Origin: Chitinophagaceae bacterium 26-R-25 | GTDB lineage: Bacteria; Bacteroidota; Bacteroidia; Chitinophagales; Chitinophagaceae | Reading direction: 5' to 3' | DNA: 64,000 nt | Assembly: GCA_029906195.1 (NCBI GenBank) | Contig: JARWSJ010000001.1 | Span: 1,612,001-1,676,000, forward strand | Shown: piece by piece, positions 40,301 through 55,300 of the stretch | Layout: each line of letters begins with the position of its first letter | Numbering within the stretch: the first letter of the stretch is position 1 | The notes under the pieces: generated by a model | Databases searched by the model: none | What the model was told of the DNA's origin: nothing | What the model saw: only the letters and a program-made list of their open reading frames with translations | Position numbers and translations under genes: made by a program

Positions 40301-43300
40301 GCCGATGGCGAAAATCTTCCCTTCAAAGACAAAGAATTTGATTACGCGATCTGTTGCCAGGTGTTGGAACACGTGGACCATCCGGAGAAATTTCTGGCGG
40401 AACAGTTTCGCGTGGCAAAGCAGGGATTTCTTGAAGTGCCTTCTTTATTGGGCGAATACCTTTTTCCCCGTGAATCTCACAAATGGATCATGCACGAGAT
40501 CGATAACACTTTGTATCTCGTAGATAAAAGTTCGATTGATTTTAAAGTGGGATATGATTTAACTGAACTTACGCAAATGTATTTACCGAAACATTCCATC
40601 GGTTTTAAAATTTTAGAAAGAACGCATCCAAACCTGATTACTATACGTTTAGAGTGGAAGGACGATTTTAAGTTTGTCGTAAATCCTACCGATCCTGAGA
40701 TTCTGAAATACTTCTCCGGCAAATGGCAGGAAGATTGGGCGCATGTATTTTTCCCGCCAAAAACCATGTGGCAGGAATTTAAAGATGCAGCTGGCGCTAT
40801 GTGGCACATTACAAAAACCTCTTTCCAATCGAAAGTTTTGAAGCGTAACGTATACTAAGGCTTTTTAACGGCAAAGGGCGCCAAGGTTGCGCAAAGAGAG
40901 CAAAGTTTTTTTACGATGCTTTCTTCGTTTCCATTGCGCAACCTTAGTGCTCTTTGCGGTTAATCTGGTGCCTCACTTTAAAAGGTTCATAAAATTTTTA
41001 TTAAGCAAAAACATATAACCATTGCATTATTAGCTGTAATCATTATTGCGGCTATTTTTTTGCAGTATAAAGAACGCATCTATTTATATTTTAGCAATAA
41101 ATCACCAAACGTTGTAACACAAACAATTGCAGGCTCGGACAGAATCAAAATCTATAAAGAATATCTCTTCGATCTTTCTGGTTCGGAAGCTACGGGTGGA
41201 GATCCTTACAAACTATTTGATGAAAATTGCGATCCCAAAAATGGCCTGCCTGGAAAACCTGTTACAGATCCTTTGCCCAATCGCGGGCTTGATTTGTTTT
41301 TTCCTCTAGGAAGAGGCTTACGTATTGTTATAGACCTCCAATGTTTATACGGTTTAACTGACATTTATTTACATGAACGCGGCTTTGAAAGCGACAGTGT
41401 TTGGGTGTATACAGGAGATATGCATCAATGGAATTTGAAGGCTTCTTTAAAAACGTCAGGTAATGCATCGCAATGGGGCTGGAAAAAATTCACCCTCGGC
41501 GACGGTGTGAAGAGTCGCTATGTAATGATCCGGTTTAATAGTCATAAGTCCACTATCACGGAACTGGCATTGTATGGTCGTCCTTTGGAAATACTGCAAG
41601 CACCGCCAACTTACACCTATACCGGAGCGCGTTTGCCCAAACCAACATTGCGCACTTTCATGGGAGTTAACTCTTACGACCATGCGCCGATGAAATACAT
41701 GCAGCCATTTTACACAACACGTTTGTACCAAAGCATCGGTTCGTACGACAACGACACCGTGAACAATTCCGAAAACATCTCCTTCAATTTTAATTCATAT
41801 AAATTACCCAAAGAACAACAGCTTAAATACTATGTAGACAGTTTGCACCAGCAATTTGGCAATCAATTGTGGCTAAGCATTCGCGGCGTCCCAACTTATC
41901 TCGCAAAGCATGGCTATTCGCAAAACAGCAAACCGGTTACAGCATCCGGCATGAACACGGAGGACCCGCTTTCATACGAGCGCCATTCGCGATTTTACTG
42001 GAATTTAATGGCAGCATACGGCTCTAACAAAATTGATACAAATGAATTACAGTTTCACGGTGTACCACGATTCAGCGGCGCAGGTAGTTTCGAGGTAGTG
42101 GAAAACGGCAATGAGGAAGATGCGACCTGGACGAAAGATTATTGGCTGCCGACCGAATATTTTGCCGTTTCCTCTGCGGATTATGACGGACACGAAAAAC
42201 AGCTTGGCCCCAAACATGGACTCGCACAAGCTGACCCCAACGCCAAACTCATGATGAGTGGGATGATCCAGTTGGATACACAACGTGTCAAGGTGCTCAA
42301 CTTTCTATGCCAGACTTTACGCAAAGACAAACAGTTCATATGGCAGGGTGGTGTGCAGTATCATTATTATTGTAACGGTGCTACGTTAACCACTCCGCCG
42401 AAAGGAGGATTAACGCCGGAAGAAAATAAGTTGCGCGAAAAACTCGCCGCCGTTCGGGAAGCGCAGTATAGACTTGTGCCAACAGTTCCGGCAATTTTGG
42501 GGGAGAATGGCTACGACAGAAACCAGGCTTCATGGCAAAGTGTGCCTTTGCTGCCCGGTTATAATGAAGCGCAGTCGCAAGGTATCATGACGATCCGCTC
42601 TGCGATGGCGGCATTCATGAGCGGTTTTGATATGTACAATTATTTTATGTTGAGAAATTCAACTAATGATGAAAATCCCCCCGGTGTATTCGGTAGTTCG
42701 GGAATGATCAGTGGACCGGCGGGGCATACTGTTTATCCGGTTTGGTATTATTGGAGAAATGTGGTGAACAAGCTGGCGGATTACCAGCCGGATTCAATAA
42801 TCAGTGAGCAGGGTGATGTTTGGATATATAAGCTTCGGAATAAGTTACACCCGGATTCGGTGGCGTACTATTTTGTGAGCCCAACAAAGAATGGGAAAGC
42901 GGTGAAGAACTTCAACTTCAAAATACCTGCGTTTAAGGGCGGGAGTTATATGAAACTTAATTGGTCTTCTGTTGGCGAAGCAATTCCCGCGGATGAAAAA
43001 ATAACTGCGAAGGGGAATGTGGTTGTGCTGGATGTTTCAGAGGTGCCGATGTTTGGTATTGTGCAAGAGTAAGATTTACCACTAAGACACTAAGGCCACT
43101 AAGTTTCACTAAGAGAAGTCTACATTTAAAACAACCCTTAGTGAGGCTTAGTGCCCTTAGTGTCTTAGTGGTGAAATGTGAAAACCGCATAAACCGCTTG
43201 CCAATTCTTACTTTAAATACTCCGCACTGATCCCGTCGTACAACTTGAGCAGATCGTTGCTTTTGCCGCTTTTATCGAAAATAGACTCCCAGGTATTCAG

Positions 43301-46300
43301 CGGCTCCCAGATGAACGCGCCTTTGCCTTTGTTATTTGGCAGATCAAATACCAGTTTGTGCACTTCCTGTTTTTTCGCAGAATATTCAACTACTACGATG
43401 TCTTTATTATAACGTCTCACCAAATCATTCATGTTATCGCGCAGGTCATCCAGCGTGCCGTGCCATTGCGGATAGTAGGAGAGCCCGATCACATCGAAAT
43501 GAACGTTACGGGCAACCATGTTGTCGATAAAGAAAACCGTTTCTTCATTTTGCCCGCCCAATGCCACGTGCAACATAATCTCGATATTCGGGTCAACAGA
43601 TTTCACCGCCGCTGTTCCAGCACTTATTAGTTGTGCCAGGTTGTTCACAGAAGCAATGCTTCCTTCCGGCCACACCATACCGTGATTGATCTCGTTGCCG
43701 ATTTGTACCATATCAGGTGTTGTGCCTTGTTGCTTTAAAGCCGTGATCACTTCTTTGGTAAAATCGTACAAAGACTGTTTCATTTGATCGAAGCCCATGT
43801 TTTTCCACGCAGCAGGTTTGTATTGCTTTCCGGGGTCGGCCCAGTAATCGCTGTAGTGGAAGTCGAGTAGAAACTTCATGCCTGCCGCTTTGATGCGCTT
43901 CGCCATTTGCAAAGTATGTTGCAGATCGCAGAAACCTTTGCCCGGAGAATAACCGCTGTCTCTCGCCGGATCATTGAACACACGCAGCCTGATGTAATTG
44001 AAACCGTGATCTTTCAGAATCTGAATCGCGTCTTTCTCCACACCATTATCCGAAAACTTTACCCCGCGATTTTCAAGCTCAGGAAGAAACGAAATATCGG
44101 CGCCTATCATTTTACCTGTTTCACGAGGCTTGGCCGCTTCACCCTGTAAGGTGTATTTTTTGTCAAAGGAAACCTCTGCAACACTTTCAGAAGTAACAGT
44201 CACCACATCTGTAGAACCGCTGTACAGTCCACCGGCGCTTGCTTCAATCTTGATCATACCCGGCGTTTTGGTTGATTGCACCAGCACCTGGCATTTACCA
44301 TTGAATGCGCTGCGCTGCCATCTACGATCGGCGCAAATATCCGGCTCGTGGCAACTCGGATCGCCGTTGCCTACGCCAATTATTTTACCCGGTCCGCTGA
44401 TGGTGAAATTGATCATGTTCGCAGCATCCGGCACTTCGCGACCTTCTTTATCTACGATGGAAACATTCATCACAGAAACGTCGGTGCCGTTTGCCAGCAT
44501 GGTCGTTCTGTACGGAGTCAGCAGAATTTCGGCAGGAGCGGAAGTCGTTTCCACTTTTGCCGTCAGCTTTTTGCCTTTTTTATAAGCGATGGCTTCTAGC
44601 TTGCCGGGTTCGTATTTCACTGTCCACACCAAATGACTATTGCGCGGCATGTCTTTTTTGCCAAGGCTTTTGCCGTTGAGGAACAATTCCACATTATCGG
44701 CATTGCTGTTTACCCACACGTCAATATTTTGTCCGCGTTTACCCGGCCAGTTCCAATGTGGCGAAATGTTCAGCACATCTTTATTTGTCCACCAGCTTTG
44801 GTAGTAGTAATACAAATTTTTAGGAAAACCGCACATATCCATCACACCGAAATGCGAACTGATATTTGGCCATGAAAACGGAGTTGGTTCACCGCGATAA
44901 TCGAAGCCTGTCCAGATGAAACCGCCCTGCCAGTAATTGTTTTCAGCTGCAGGCTTCCACCATGCTTCTGCAGTGCTTGCCCACCATGGCGCGGTGAGGT
45001 CATGATCTGGAAGATACCCCCAAACAGAATCCTTTTTATAAATGCCGCGGGTGGTAACCGTGCTGCCCATCTCCGTGCCAAGCACTGGTTGGTTCGGATG
45101 ATCTTTGTGATAGTCGCCCACTGCATATTCGCGGTAGTTGAAACCACGCACCGGAATTACTTCGTTCACACCTTTGTAAACGTTCGGAAGATCCGCCGCA
45201 TAAGTGCTCGTCCTGCTCGGGTCGAGTTCTTTTTGTTTAGCGATCAATGTTTCAGCAATGCGTTTGCCGACAGTTGTTGTTTGAATAAACCCTTCTTCAT
45301 TACCAATGCTCCACAGAAAAACGGAAGGATGGTTCCTGTCGCGCAGGATCAATCTTTCAAACTGGTTCATGTATTCGTCGCTGCTGCTGAGCAAACGTTG
45401 TTCGTCGAGCACCAGCATACCAAGACTGTCGCACGCCTCCAGCAATTCAGGAGCGGGGGCGTGGTGGCTCGTGCGGTATGCATTGCAGCCCATGTTCTTC
45501 AACAATCGGATACGATAATAAGCGAGATCATCGGGTACGGCACTGCCAACGCCTGCCGCATCTTGGTGGTTGTTGGTACCTTGTATTTTTAAATGTTTTC
45601 CGTTGAGGAAAAAGCCTTCTGCAGCATCGAAACGAATGGTGCGAATGCCGAATCTTTCTGTTTTCTTGTACAAGACTTGTTTTCCTTGCCTCACTTCAGA
45701 CACCACACGATATAAATACGGATCATCCAAATCCCACAAACGCGGGTTGGCAACTTTGAGTTGTTGTTTGATGGATTGCTTTCCGTTTGTTGCAATGGCA
45801 AGTGATTGTTCTTTTGCCTGCGCTACAATTTTACCCTCTCTTGTTGTGATATAGGTAAATACGGAACAGTTAGAAGAGGAGATGTTTTTGTTTTCGACGG
45901 TCGTCTCAACATTCACCGTTGCTGCATTTGATTGTACATTGGCATAGACAAACAAACCGCCGTCGGGAATGCGAACATTGTTGGTTTGCTCCAACCACAC
46001 ATGCCTGTAAATGCCGGCACCTTCATAAAACCAACCTTCGGACTGTGTAACATCAACTCTTACAACGATGGTATTTTCTCCGTGGAAGTTGATGATGTCT
46101 GTAACGTCATAAGCCGCACCCACGTACCCACTGATGTTGTTGCCAACAAAATATCCGTTCACCCAAATATTTGCATTGCGGAAAATGCCGTCGAACCGAA
46201 GCGCGTACCTGCCTCCCGAATCTGCAACGTTGACAGTGAAGCGCTTGCGGTACCAACCAATGCTTGTTTCAGGATAGTAACCGCTTACGGGTTTGTAACC

Positions 46301-49300
46301 GTGCGATTCCATATTAGCATCGGGGTGATTTACAAATGGTAACTCCACCGCCCAGTCGTGTGGCAGGTTGAGGGTGCGCCAACTGGTGTCAACAAAGGAA
46401 GGATCGATCGCTGTTTTTTTTGCGCCACCGTTTTTGGAGTAAAGCGCAGTAAGGCCATAATTGAAATCTTTCCCAGGGTCGGATGCACTGCCAAAATGAA
46501 ATTTCCAATCTTCATCAATATTGATCTTCTTCTGTGCACCAGCCTGTAATCCGGCCAATGCGAGACATAAAGAAAGACCAATGAGCTTGTTCTTTCGCAT
46601 AGTTGTTGTTATCTCAAGTTGTTAAATACTTTATGTGTTGCCCTCAGATTTACCACTAAGGCCCGTCCGAACGGATTCATCCGGGCGGGCACTAAGGACA
46701 CTAAGCCGCACTAAGGGTTGCCGTGGAAGTCAAGTCCCTTAGTTTATATTACCATTCAAGTTGTATGAACATTAAGCCTCCCTTAGTGAAACTTAGTGCT
46801 CTTAGTGCCCGCCCGGATGAATCCATTCGGACGGGTCTTAGTGGTAAATCTTTTGAACGTTTAATTCGCAAACGCGTTCAAGGCCACGGTAGGTTTGCCG
46901 CTGTTATCAAAAGCTCCCAGAGTGTAACCATTCCAATTATTATACGCTTCCGGCTCCCAGTACAAAATCCCCAGTGCTTTTTTATTTGGCACAGATTTGA
47001 TCTTTGTAATCAAGTCGCTCAGGAACGAATTACATTCATTCGGGCTATCCCACGGCATGCCCACTTCCACCACCATCACTTCCTTGCCGTAGCGACTCAC
47101 CATGTCATTCATATTGGCAAGGCATTGAGTATTGTAGGTTGACCAGTTCGTTGTGCTTGGGTAAAGCGACATACCAATCACATCATACTTTGCACCGTTT
47201 GTTTTCAAACCATCAAACATCCAGCGAAACAAAGAGTTGTCGTAACCATTAGAAATATGCACAATTACTTTTGCCGAAGGGAAAACACCCTTCACGGCAT
47301 CATAACCTGCATTTACGAGCTGCGCAAAATTGCCCATGTTCGCTGAGGCCTTGCCGTCCGGCCAAAGCATCCCGTCGTTTGTTTCGTTGCCTACCTGCAC
47401 CCATTCTGGTGTTACTCCTGCAGTTTTCAATTGGTTTAAAACATCTGTGGTGTGTGTTGCCAAAGCTGTTTTTAATCCAGCAAAATCAAGAGAGGTCCAC
47501 GCCGCCGGTTTAGCTTGTTTACCGGGATCTGCCCATGTATCGCTGTAATGAAAATCGATCATGACGCGCAGGCCGAGATTTTTCGCACGAACCGCTTTTA
47601 CCACAACATCGGCGGCATTGTTCCAGCTGGGCGTAGGGTTTACCCAAACGCGCAGGCGGATCGTGTTCATGCCGAGTGATTTCAGCAGTGCCATGCATTC
47701 CATTTGGGTTCCGGCGCTGTTGTAAAATTTTCTGCCGGACGCTTCCATTTCTGTTACCCAGCTTGCATCAGCGCCTTTCACAAGCGTGTCTGTTGTCACG
47801 GGAGGATTGTTTCCTCCGCCATCGTCGCCGTTGCTTTTCTTACAGGAGATAAGCAGAGCCAAAACCAGTAGAGAGCCAAATAGTCTATTCATAATCTTAC
47901 ATTCAAAAAATTCAAAGTTTAACTAACCGCAAAGCCGCAAAGGAAGCAAAGGAGACTTTCCCTCTTCAATGCCATAAATCGCATGGTAGTTATAATTAAT
48001 GAGGAAAGACTGCTTGTCATCCCGACGAAGGAGGGTTCTGGGTCTACCCTCAGCAACAGGTCTGCAAAAAACAACACCCAGATCCCTCGTTCCTCGGGAT
48101 GACAAGCAACACGCTTTCAATTTTTCAATCAGTCCGATTAAAAGTCTTCGTTTCCTTTGCGCAACCTTGGCGCCCTTTGCGGTTTAAAAAAGCTACTCAA
48201 TCTTGTACTTATAATTCCCATCTCCGCCACTCAAATCCAGCGTTACTTTATAAGTGCCTGTTGCGCTTACAGGGATATTTTTACCAGCCCAGCCCGGAGG
48301 ACCAGCGTAAGTTAGTTTACCATCGTTGTTCACTTTATAGCTAATATCATAACTACCGTTGCTCGTAAAAACAAACGCGTTACCGGCAGCAAAAGGTACG
48401 TTATTTGCCACCCATGTTTTACTGGTCGCATCGTAAGTCATAGGCGTTGAGGAAGTGCTCCAGCCGTTGTTATCACCGGAGATGTAAAACTTCACCGCTG
48501 TGTAATTGATAGTCAGTGCATTGATGTCGGCATTCACCTTCATGTAGGCAGGAGAGGGTGTTAGCCACAGGTTACCGCCACCTGCAGACATCGTTGTGCT
48601 GCTGGTACCCCAACCGTATGATGTGCCGTCGGTAGTAGAGATCAGCTTGAACGCATCACCGCCCCAGCCATCTGCGTTTGGCAAGTTCAGGTAGCCTTCA
48701 TATTTGCCATCATAGTTTACTGAGGTCAGCAAATAACCATTGGTACGGGCAGAAGGCGTAGTCCAGCCATTACCGCCTTGCACCAGCAATGCCGGCAGAC
48801 TTACCACATACGTTGTCAACTGCAATGTCTTTTTATCTGTATAGGAAACAACAGAGTCACTAACGGAGTAGCGTACACGAATATCCAATTGTCCGGTTGT
48901 GCCCGGCGCAATGCCCAGAGAAATCGCGGCTTCGTTCAAGTTAGAGCCAACATATTTCAACACTGTTGCGCTACCATTGCTTACTTGTTTTGGCGCAGCG
49001 AAATTGGTTCCTGCTTTTGCAATTTCTACTGTGTACGCCACTGCCGCGGAGAAGCCGTAATCTGCAGGGTTCCACTGAATCGTTTCCACCGTGTCTTTTG
49101 CGCTCGCTTCCGACAACGTAAGCGGACTAGCGGACAAGCTAACCACCGGAGCCGGTCCCTGCCGCATCACGGTGTTGGTCAGATCTTTTTTGCAACCTGT
49201 CATCAGGGCTGCAACTGTTAATATGGTGATGATTTTTTTCATGAGTTTACTTTTTAACCTCACCCCCGGCCCCTCTCCAAAGGAGAGGGGAGCGGAGCCC

Positions 49301-52300
49301 GAGTGTTTGAAATTTTTTATTAAATCAAAGATTTCGCATTTCGTGAATGGTCAATCTTGAAACGAAAATGTTACACTCAAATCTTTTGACTTTTCACTTT
49401 TGCCTTTTGACTTCCTAGTACCCTGTGTTCTGCGTCAAATGCGGATTCGACGTCAGATCAATCGACGGAATCGGGAACACATTGTATTTATCGTTCACGC
49501 TTTTTCCATCGGCTGCACCGCCTTTCCACGCCCAGATATATGCATCGGTAGTGAATTTGCCAAAGCGGATAAGATCCGTGCGGCGCTGTGCTTCGTAATA
49601 CAATTCACGTCCGCGTTCGTCCAAAATAAAGTTGAGGTTCAGTTGAGCCGCAGTGATCTCGCCACCGGCCTTGTTGTCCCATGCACGTTTGCGAAGCGCA
49701 TTAATGTAAGTCAACGCGGTTGCTGCGTCGCCACCCGTCCCGTTGCGCAAAACTGCTTCTGCGTAAGTCAGGTACACTTCACCCAAACGGAAAATCGGGA
49801 AATCGATATCAGCCCAGTTGCCGTTAGGATCAGCATTTGGCGCAGGTTTGCCGTCATGCGTCAAGTTTCTGTACTTGGATGATGAGTAACCATCTGTTTG
49901 TTTGTACAGTTCTTTCATGTCCAGGATTTGACCCGGCGTATAGAACTGTGCTCTTACGTCTGTGTTACCAGAAGGATCAGGGAAGAGCGCCACAAATTGT
50001 TGTGTGTGACGCAACCCCGTCCAGCTTCCACTAGTTCCGGATGTTGCAGCAGGAACGCCTACCGGACCGTGCGCCAGGTAAGTTGTACCGCCCCAGTTCT
50101 GCGTGTATTTGGCATCATAGGCAATCATGAAAATGTTTTCATCCGTGTTCAGGTTATTGTCTGCAACAGTTAAGTTCCTGTACTTAGGATTCAATGTGTA
50201 ACCCGCACCGATGATCTTGTTGCAATAAGTGATCGCATCGGTAAATCGTTCCGTACCGGTGTACACTTTTGCATTCAGGTACAATCTTGAAAGCAGCGCC
50301 CAAACAGCCGCCTGGTCAGCGCGAGGATATTCATTTGCTTTTGGCGCGGACATATCAGGCTCGATTGCCTTTAATTCAGTTTCGATGTATTTGAAAAGAT
50401 CGGCGCGTTTGATTTGATCAGGAACCGTAACCGCGATCGTCGTGTTCTCATCAGCAAAAGGAGGATTGGCGTATAGATCCATCAATACCCAATATTGATA
50501 AGCGCGAATGAATCTTGCTTCTGCATGATATTTTTTAATGTCCGCAGCATCATTACCTGTAATACCACGACCGCTTACTTTATCTGGCGTTGACTGACGA
50601 ATGAAATCATTCGCAATCGCGATCTGGAACATAGAACGATAGTAAACACCTTTCACAATCGCGTTGTCACTCGACCAGCTCATTTCTTTCAAGCCCTGTA
50701 TACCCGCATCGTTTGGCCATGTCCATGCTGCTTCGTCGGTAGTAAGCTCCTGCAAGTTCCAGTAGAGGCGAAGGAAGTCTGAGTTACCCTCATCGCTGAT
50801 AATTTCCGGGGAAATGTCCGGAGTGCCCGTACCGCCTGTGTTTCCGGTTAAAGCAAAAGCACCGTACACTTTTGCGAGGGCTTGTTTGTAACCCAACGGT
50901 GTTTTGTACACTTCATCCGCCGTGATGTCGTTCGTCGGAGTGAGGTCAAGTTTTTTTGTACAACCCGCGGCGACTACCACAAGGACAATCGCTGCTGTTA
51001 AAATATTATAGAGTCTGTTAATCATGATTTGAAATTTGATAGTTGAAAACAATTGGCACACATGCATCAGCCGGGTGTCAGGCTGAGCTTGTCGAAGCCT
51101 TGCTGCACCTTGATAAATGCCCTTCGACAGGCTCAGGGTGACAGGTCGAAGACTTTGTATTATTTGAATTTTTGCTGTTATTCATCGTTCAAATATTTAA
51201 AAGTCGATTGCTCCCCCAAGTGTAAATATTCTCGGACGTGGATACATGTTGTTATCTATACCGGAACTGATCTCAGGATCAATGCCTTTGTATTTGGTGA
51301 TCACAAACACGTTTTGCACGCCTGCATTCAATCTTAAGTTTGCTTTTTTCTTGAACACTGCACCGGCATTATAACCTACGGTGAAATTATCCATGCGCAG
51401 GAAAGATGCATTTTGCATGAAATAATCACTCAACAAGTCGACATTGCTGCCGACAAATTTTGTATCCAGATAACTCCGCGAAGCATTGTACAGCACAGGG
51501 TTTCCGAGGATTTGATTCCTGTTGCCGTTGTTACTCGCAATGTTGTTGTACACATAGTTGCCAATGCTGCTGCGCAATACAAAACCAGCGTTCCATTTTT
51601 TGTAAGAGAAGTTGGTAGTGAAGCCCATGAACACATCAGGATTCGAGCTTTTGCTTTTTACCAGGTCCTTTTCATTGATGATGCCATCTTTATTTACATC
51701 TACCACCACATTTTCCAAAGGCTTGCCTGCAGAGTCATACACTTGCTCGTACAAGTTGAAAGTGTTGCGTGGATAGCCTACGGCAAATACCTGCGCGTAG
51801 CCGCCTTTTCCACCGGCAATGCCACCTGTTGGAATATCCGTTGCCGGCGTACCAGGAATTACAGACAGATTCGTGATCTTGTTTTTGTTGTATGCAATGT
51901 TGAAACCGGCATCCCAAGTGAAGTCTTTTGTTTTCACGATCTGTGCGTTCACACTGAACTCAACACCTTTGTTCGTCATGTCGCCAATGTTCGCAAGGAA
52001 GTACGCCGCGAAGTTGGAGCCCGCTGGCTGCGGCACTTTCACGAGCAAGTCAGATGTTTTCTTGTAATACAGATCAATGCTACCGGTAATACGGTTGTTC
52101 AAAAATCCGTAATCCAAAGCTATGTTAGACGTTGCTGTTTGTTCCCATTTGATCGCTGGGTTGTAAGCACCCGGTCTGTACATTTGATAGTACGTAGAAC
52201 CAAACGGATAAGAAGCGTTGGAAGAACTCAAGCCATACGCTGCAAGGAAAGCATAGTTGTCAATACCATCTTGTTGTCCCGTGATACCATAACCGATTCT

Positions 52301-55300
52301 TAATTTCAAATCAGATATAGTGTTGTTCGTCATTAAGAATTGTTCGTTCTTGATTTTCCATGCGAAGGCAACAGAAGGGAACATTGCCCATTTGTTCAGC
52401 GGACCAAAACGTGATGATCCGTCGCGGCGCAATGTTCCTGTCAATAAATACCTGTCGGCATAAGAATAATTCACCCTGCCGAAGAAAGAAACCAGGCTGT
52501 GTTCCGGTTCATTATAAGGAAAAGCTGGATCAGAGTTAGGGTATTTTACACCTGCCGCATTGTAGCTGGCGTAGTTGTATACTTTGGTTAAATAATCTAC
52601 GTAAGAGTAACCCGCCATCGCATCCACATGGCTTTTGATCGAAGGAATGTCTTTTGAATAATTCAGGTAAAAATCAAACACCGTGTTTTTTTGAGTTTGG
52701 CGGTATTTGTTGTTTTGTCCACCCGTGCCGCCCGCTGCATAATCAGACGCTGCACTGTCGGAAACAAACACTGTTCCTTTTCCGTCCACTACATCATAAC
52801 CCAGGTTCATGTTGGCGTGCAGGTCAGGAAGGAAATGAAACTTGTAATCCAATTGCAAATTTCCAATGCCTCTAACGGGATTGCTTTTATCAATGCGTTG
52901 GTTCAACAGACCAACAGGGTTGCGACCCGCCAGCGGAGACAAACCGGTTGGGCTCGTTGGATCACGATACTCCCAGTAGCCGCCATAACGACCATCCTTA
53001 ACCGTAGAGTAAATTGGTTGAGAAGGGTCGAATGTTACCGCACTTCCGATCGCCGCGGTGTTGGCGAATCGAGTGTTTTGGAAACTACCTTTTAAGTTCA
53101 GGTCCACCTTTAAGTGATCGTCAAAAAAACTTGGATTGATGCGCAACGTCGCCGAAGTACGTTGCAGGTTGTCCGTTTTCAAAATACCGCTTTGGTTCAA
53201 ATAGCCGATCGACAAGCGGTAGGGGAGTTTTTTAATCCCTCCGCTGATACTTATATTATTATCCGTTGAAAAAGCCGTCTGGTAAATTTCATCCTGCCAG
53301 TTGGTGTTCGCAGTACCGAGCGCTGCTTTTTGCGTAGCCGTACCCTTTGCGTTTACTACCGTGCGGAACTCATCGGCACTCAGCACGTCCACTTTGTTAG
53401 CAGCCCTAGAAAGAGAGTTGTTGGTGGTGAAATTAACTTTCAATCTGCCGCCAACTCCCTTTTTAGTAGTAATTAAAATGACGCCGTTCGCAGCTCTTGT
53501 TCCATAGATCGCTGCGGCGGAAGCATCTTTCAAAACCGTGAAAGATTCGATATCGTTTGAGTTGATAAAACTCAACGGATTAGATGCGCCAGAGATGCTG
53601 CTGTTTTCCAAAGGCACACCGTCTACCACAAACAACGGGTCGTTGCTGGCGTTTACAGAAGAACCGCCTCTAATGCGGATCGTGCTTCCTGCACCGGGTT
53701 GGCCGCTGTTGGAGATAACAGAAACACCTGCCACTTTACCGGCAATCATTTGCTCGGGAGTGGAGATTTGTCCTTTCTGGAAGTCTTTAGCTGTAACGGT
53801 AGAAATAGAACCGGTGAGATCTTTTTTTCGGGTGGTGCCATAACCAACTACCACCACTTCATTGAGATTTTGTTTGTCGGTGGCAAGCTTTACATTGAGC
53901 GTGGAGCTAGCCGCCTTTTGCTCAACTTTCGCAAAACCGATATAAGTAAAAATGAGTTCATCGTCGTCGGCTGCGGGAATGGTGTAATTTCCTTTCGCAT
54001 CTGTAACGACTGCGATGTTTTTGCCCTTAATAGAAATGGTAACACCGGAAAGCGGGTTCCCGGATTCATCTGTTACCCTGCCGGAGATCTTTTGTTGCGC
54101 CGATGTCAATATGACACAACATAGCAGAGCGGGCAGAAGAATAGCCGGCCGGATACGTCTGGTAATTTTCATACACAAGCAATTTTTAATGGTGAGTTTT
54201 GTTTTAGTTCGTACTATAAAATTAAATTGAGTGTCAAAAGAGCACTTATCCGAGCAATCATATGTTTGGTTCAAATGGTTTTTTTTGAACAAATCCCGCA
54301 GTAAGTGAGGCAATTGAGATAATTTTAGTTTCACGCACGGCACGAAGGTTTCTCGCGGCGATCGCAACGAAGCGGCGACGCGGAGGAAGGTTTCACGCAA
54401 AGTGGCATAAGGAGCAAAGGCGCAAAGGGAAGTTTTAAATCTAAGTTCGTTGACGAATCGTTACTTCTCGATTGTCAACATCTTGCAAATCAGTAATGAC
54501 AGTTTGACTTTCGCGAACCCTTTGCGTCGCTTTTTCGCCGCGTTCGCTGCGTGAAATAAAATCAGAGTGCTGGCTATGGAACTAATTTCCTTTGCGCCTT
54601 TGCGTGAAAAAAACTGACTGCGCCGCTTGCGTGCAAAATTTGTAGTGCTTATGACCCGCTTGATTGTTTGCTTTTGTTGCCTCTTTGTTTTTGCTCCCGC
54701 CTTCAGCCAGGCGCCGGCTATTAATTTTAAGCATATACGGAATGAGGATGGCCTCTCCAACAGCACCATCGAATGCATTTACCAGGATGGCCGCGGGTTC
54801 ATTTGGTTCGGCACACGCGATGGCCTTAACCGCTACGATGGCTATAAAATAAAAGTCTTCAAAACAACCGACTCGATCGCCACCAGTATTTCCGACAACT
54901 TCATCACCTGCCTTTTCCAGGACAAGTCCCAACAACTTTGGATAGGCACTGCCAATGGCCTCAACAGTTTCGATCCCGTTACCAATTCATTTACACGCTA
55001 CAAATCCACCGGCCAGTCCGGCAGCATCAGTTATAATTATATCAGCAGCATTGTAGAAGAAAGCAACAACCGCCTGCTCATCAGCACGCTCGGTGGCGGC
55101 CTCAATATTTTTGACAAGAACACCAAATCCTTTACTTCTCTCCGCCAAAATGGAAGCGCTAAAGGACCGGCGAGCGATAAAATCTATTGCTTATATAAAG
55201 ACAGCCACGGCAACACTTGGGTAGGTTCCGATGCAGGCGTGCAAATTTTCGACGCCGAAAATGCTTTTTTCAAAACACCTGCAGAAGTCAGCAACATCAA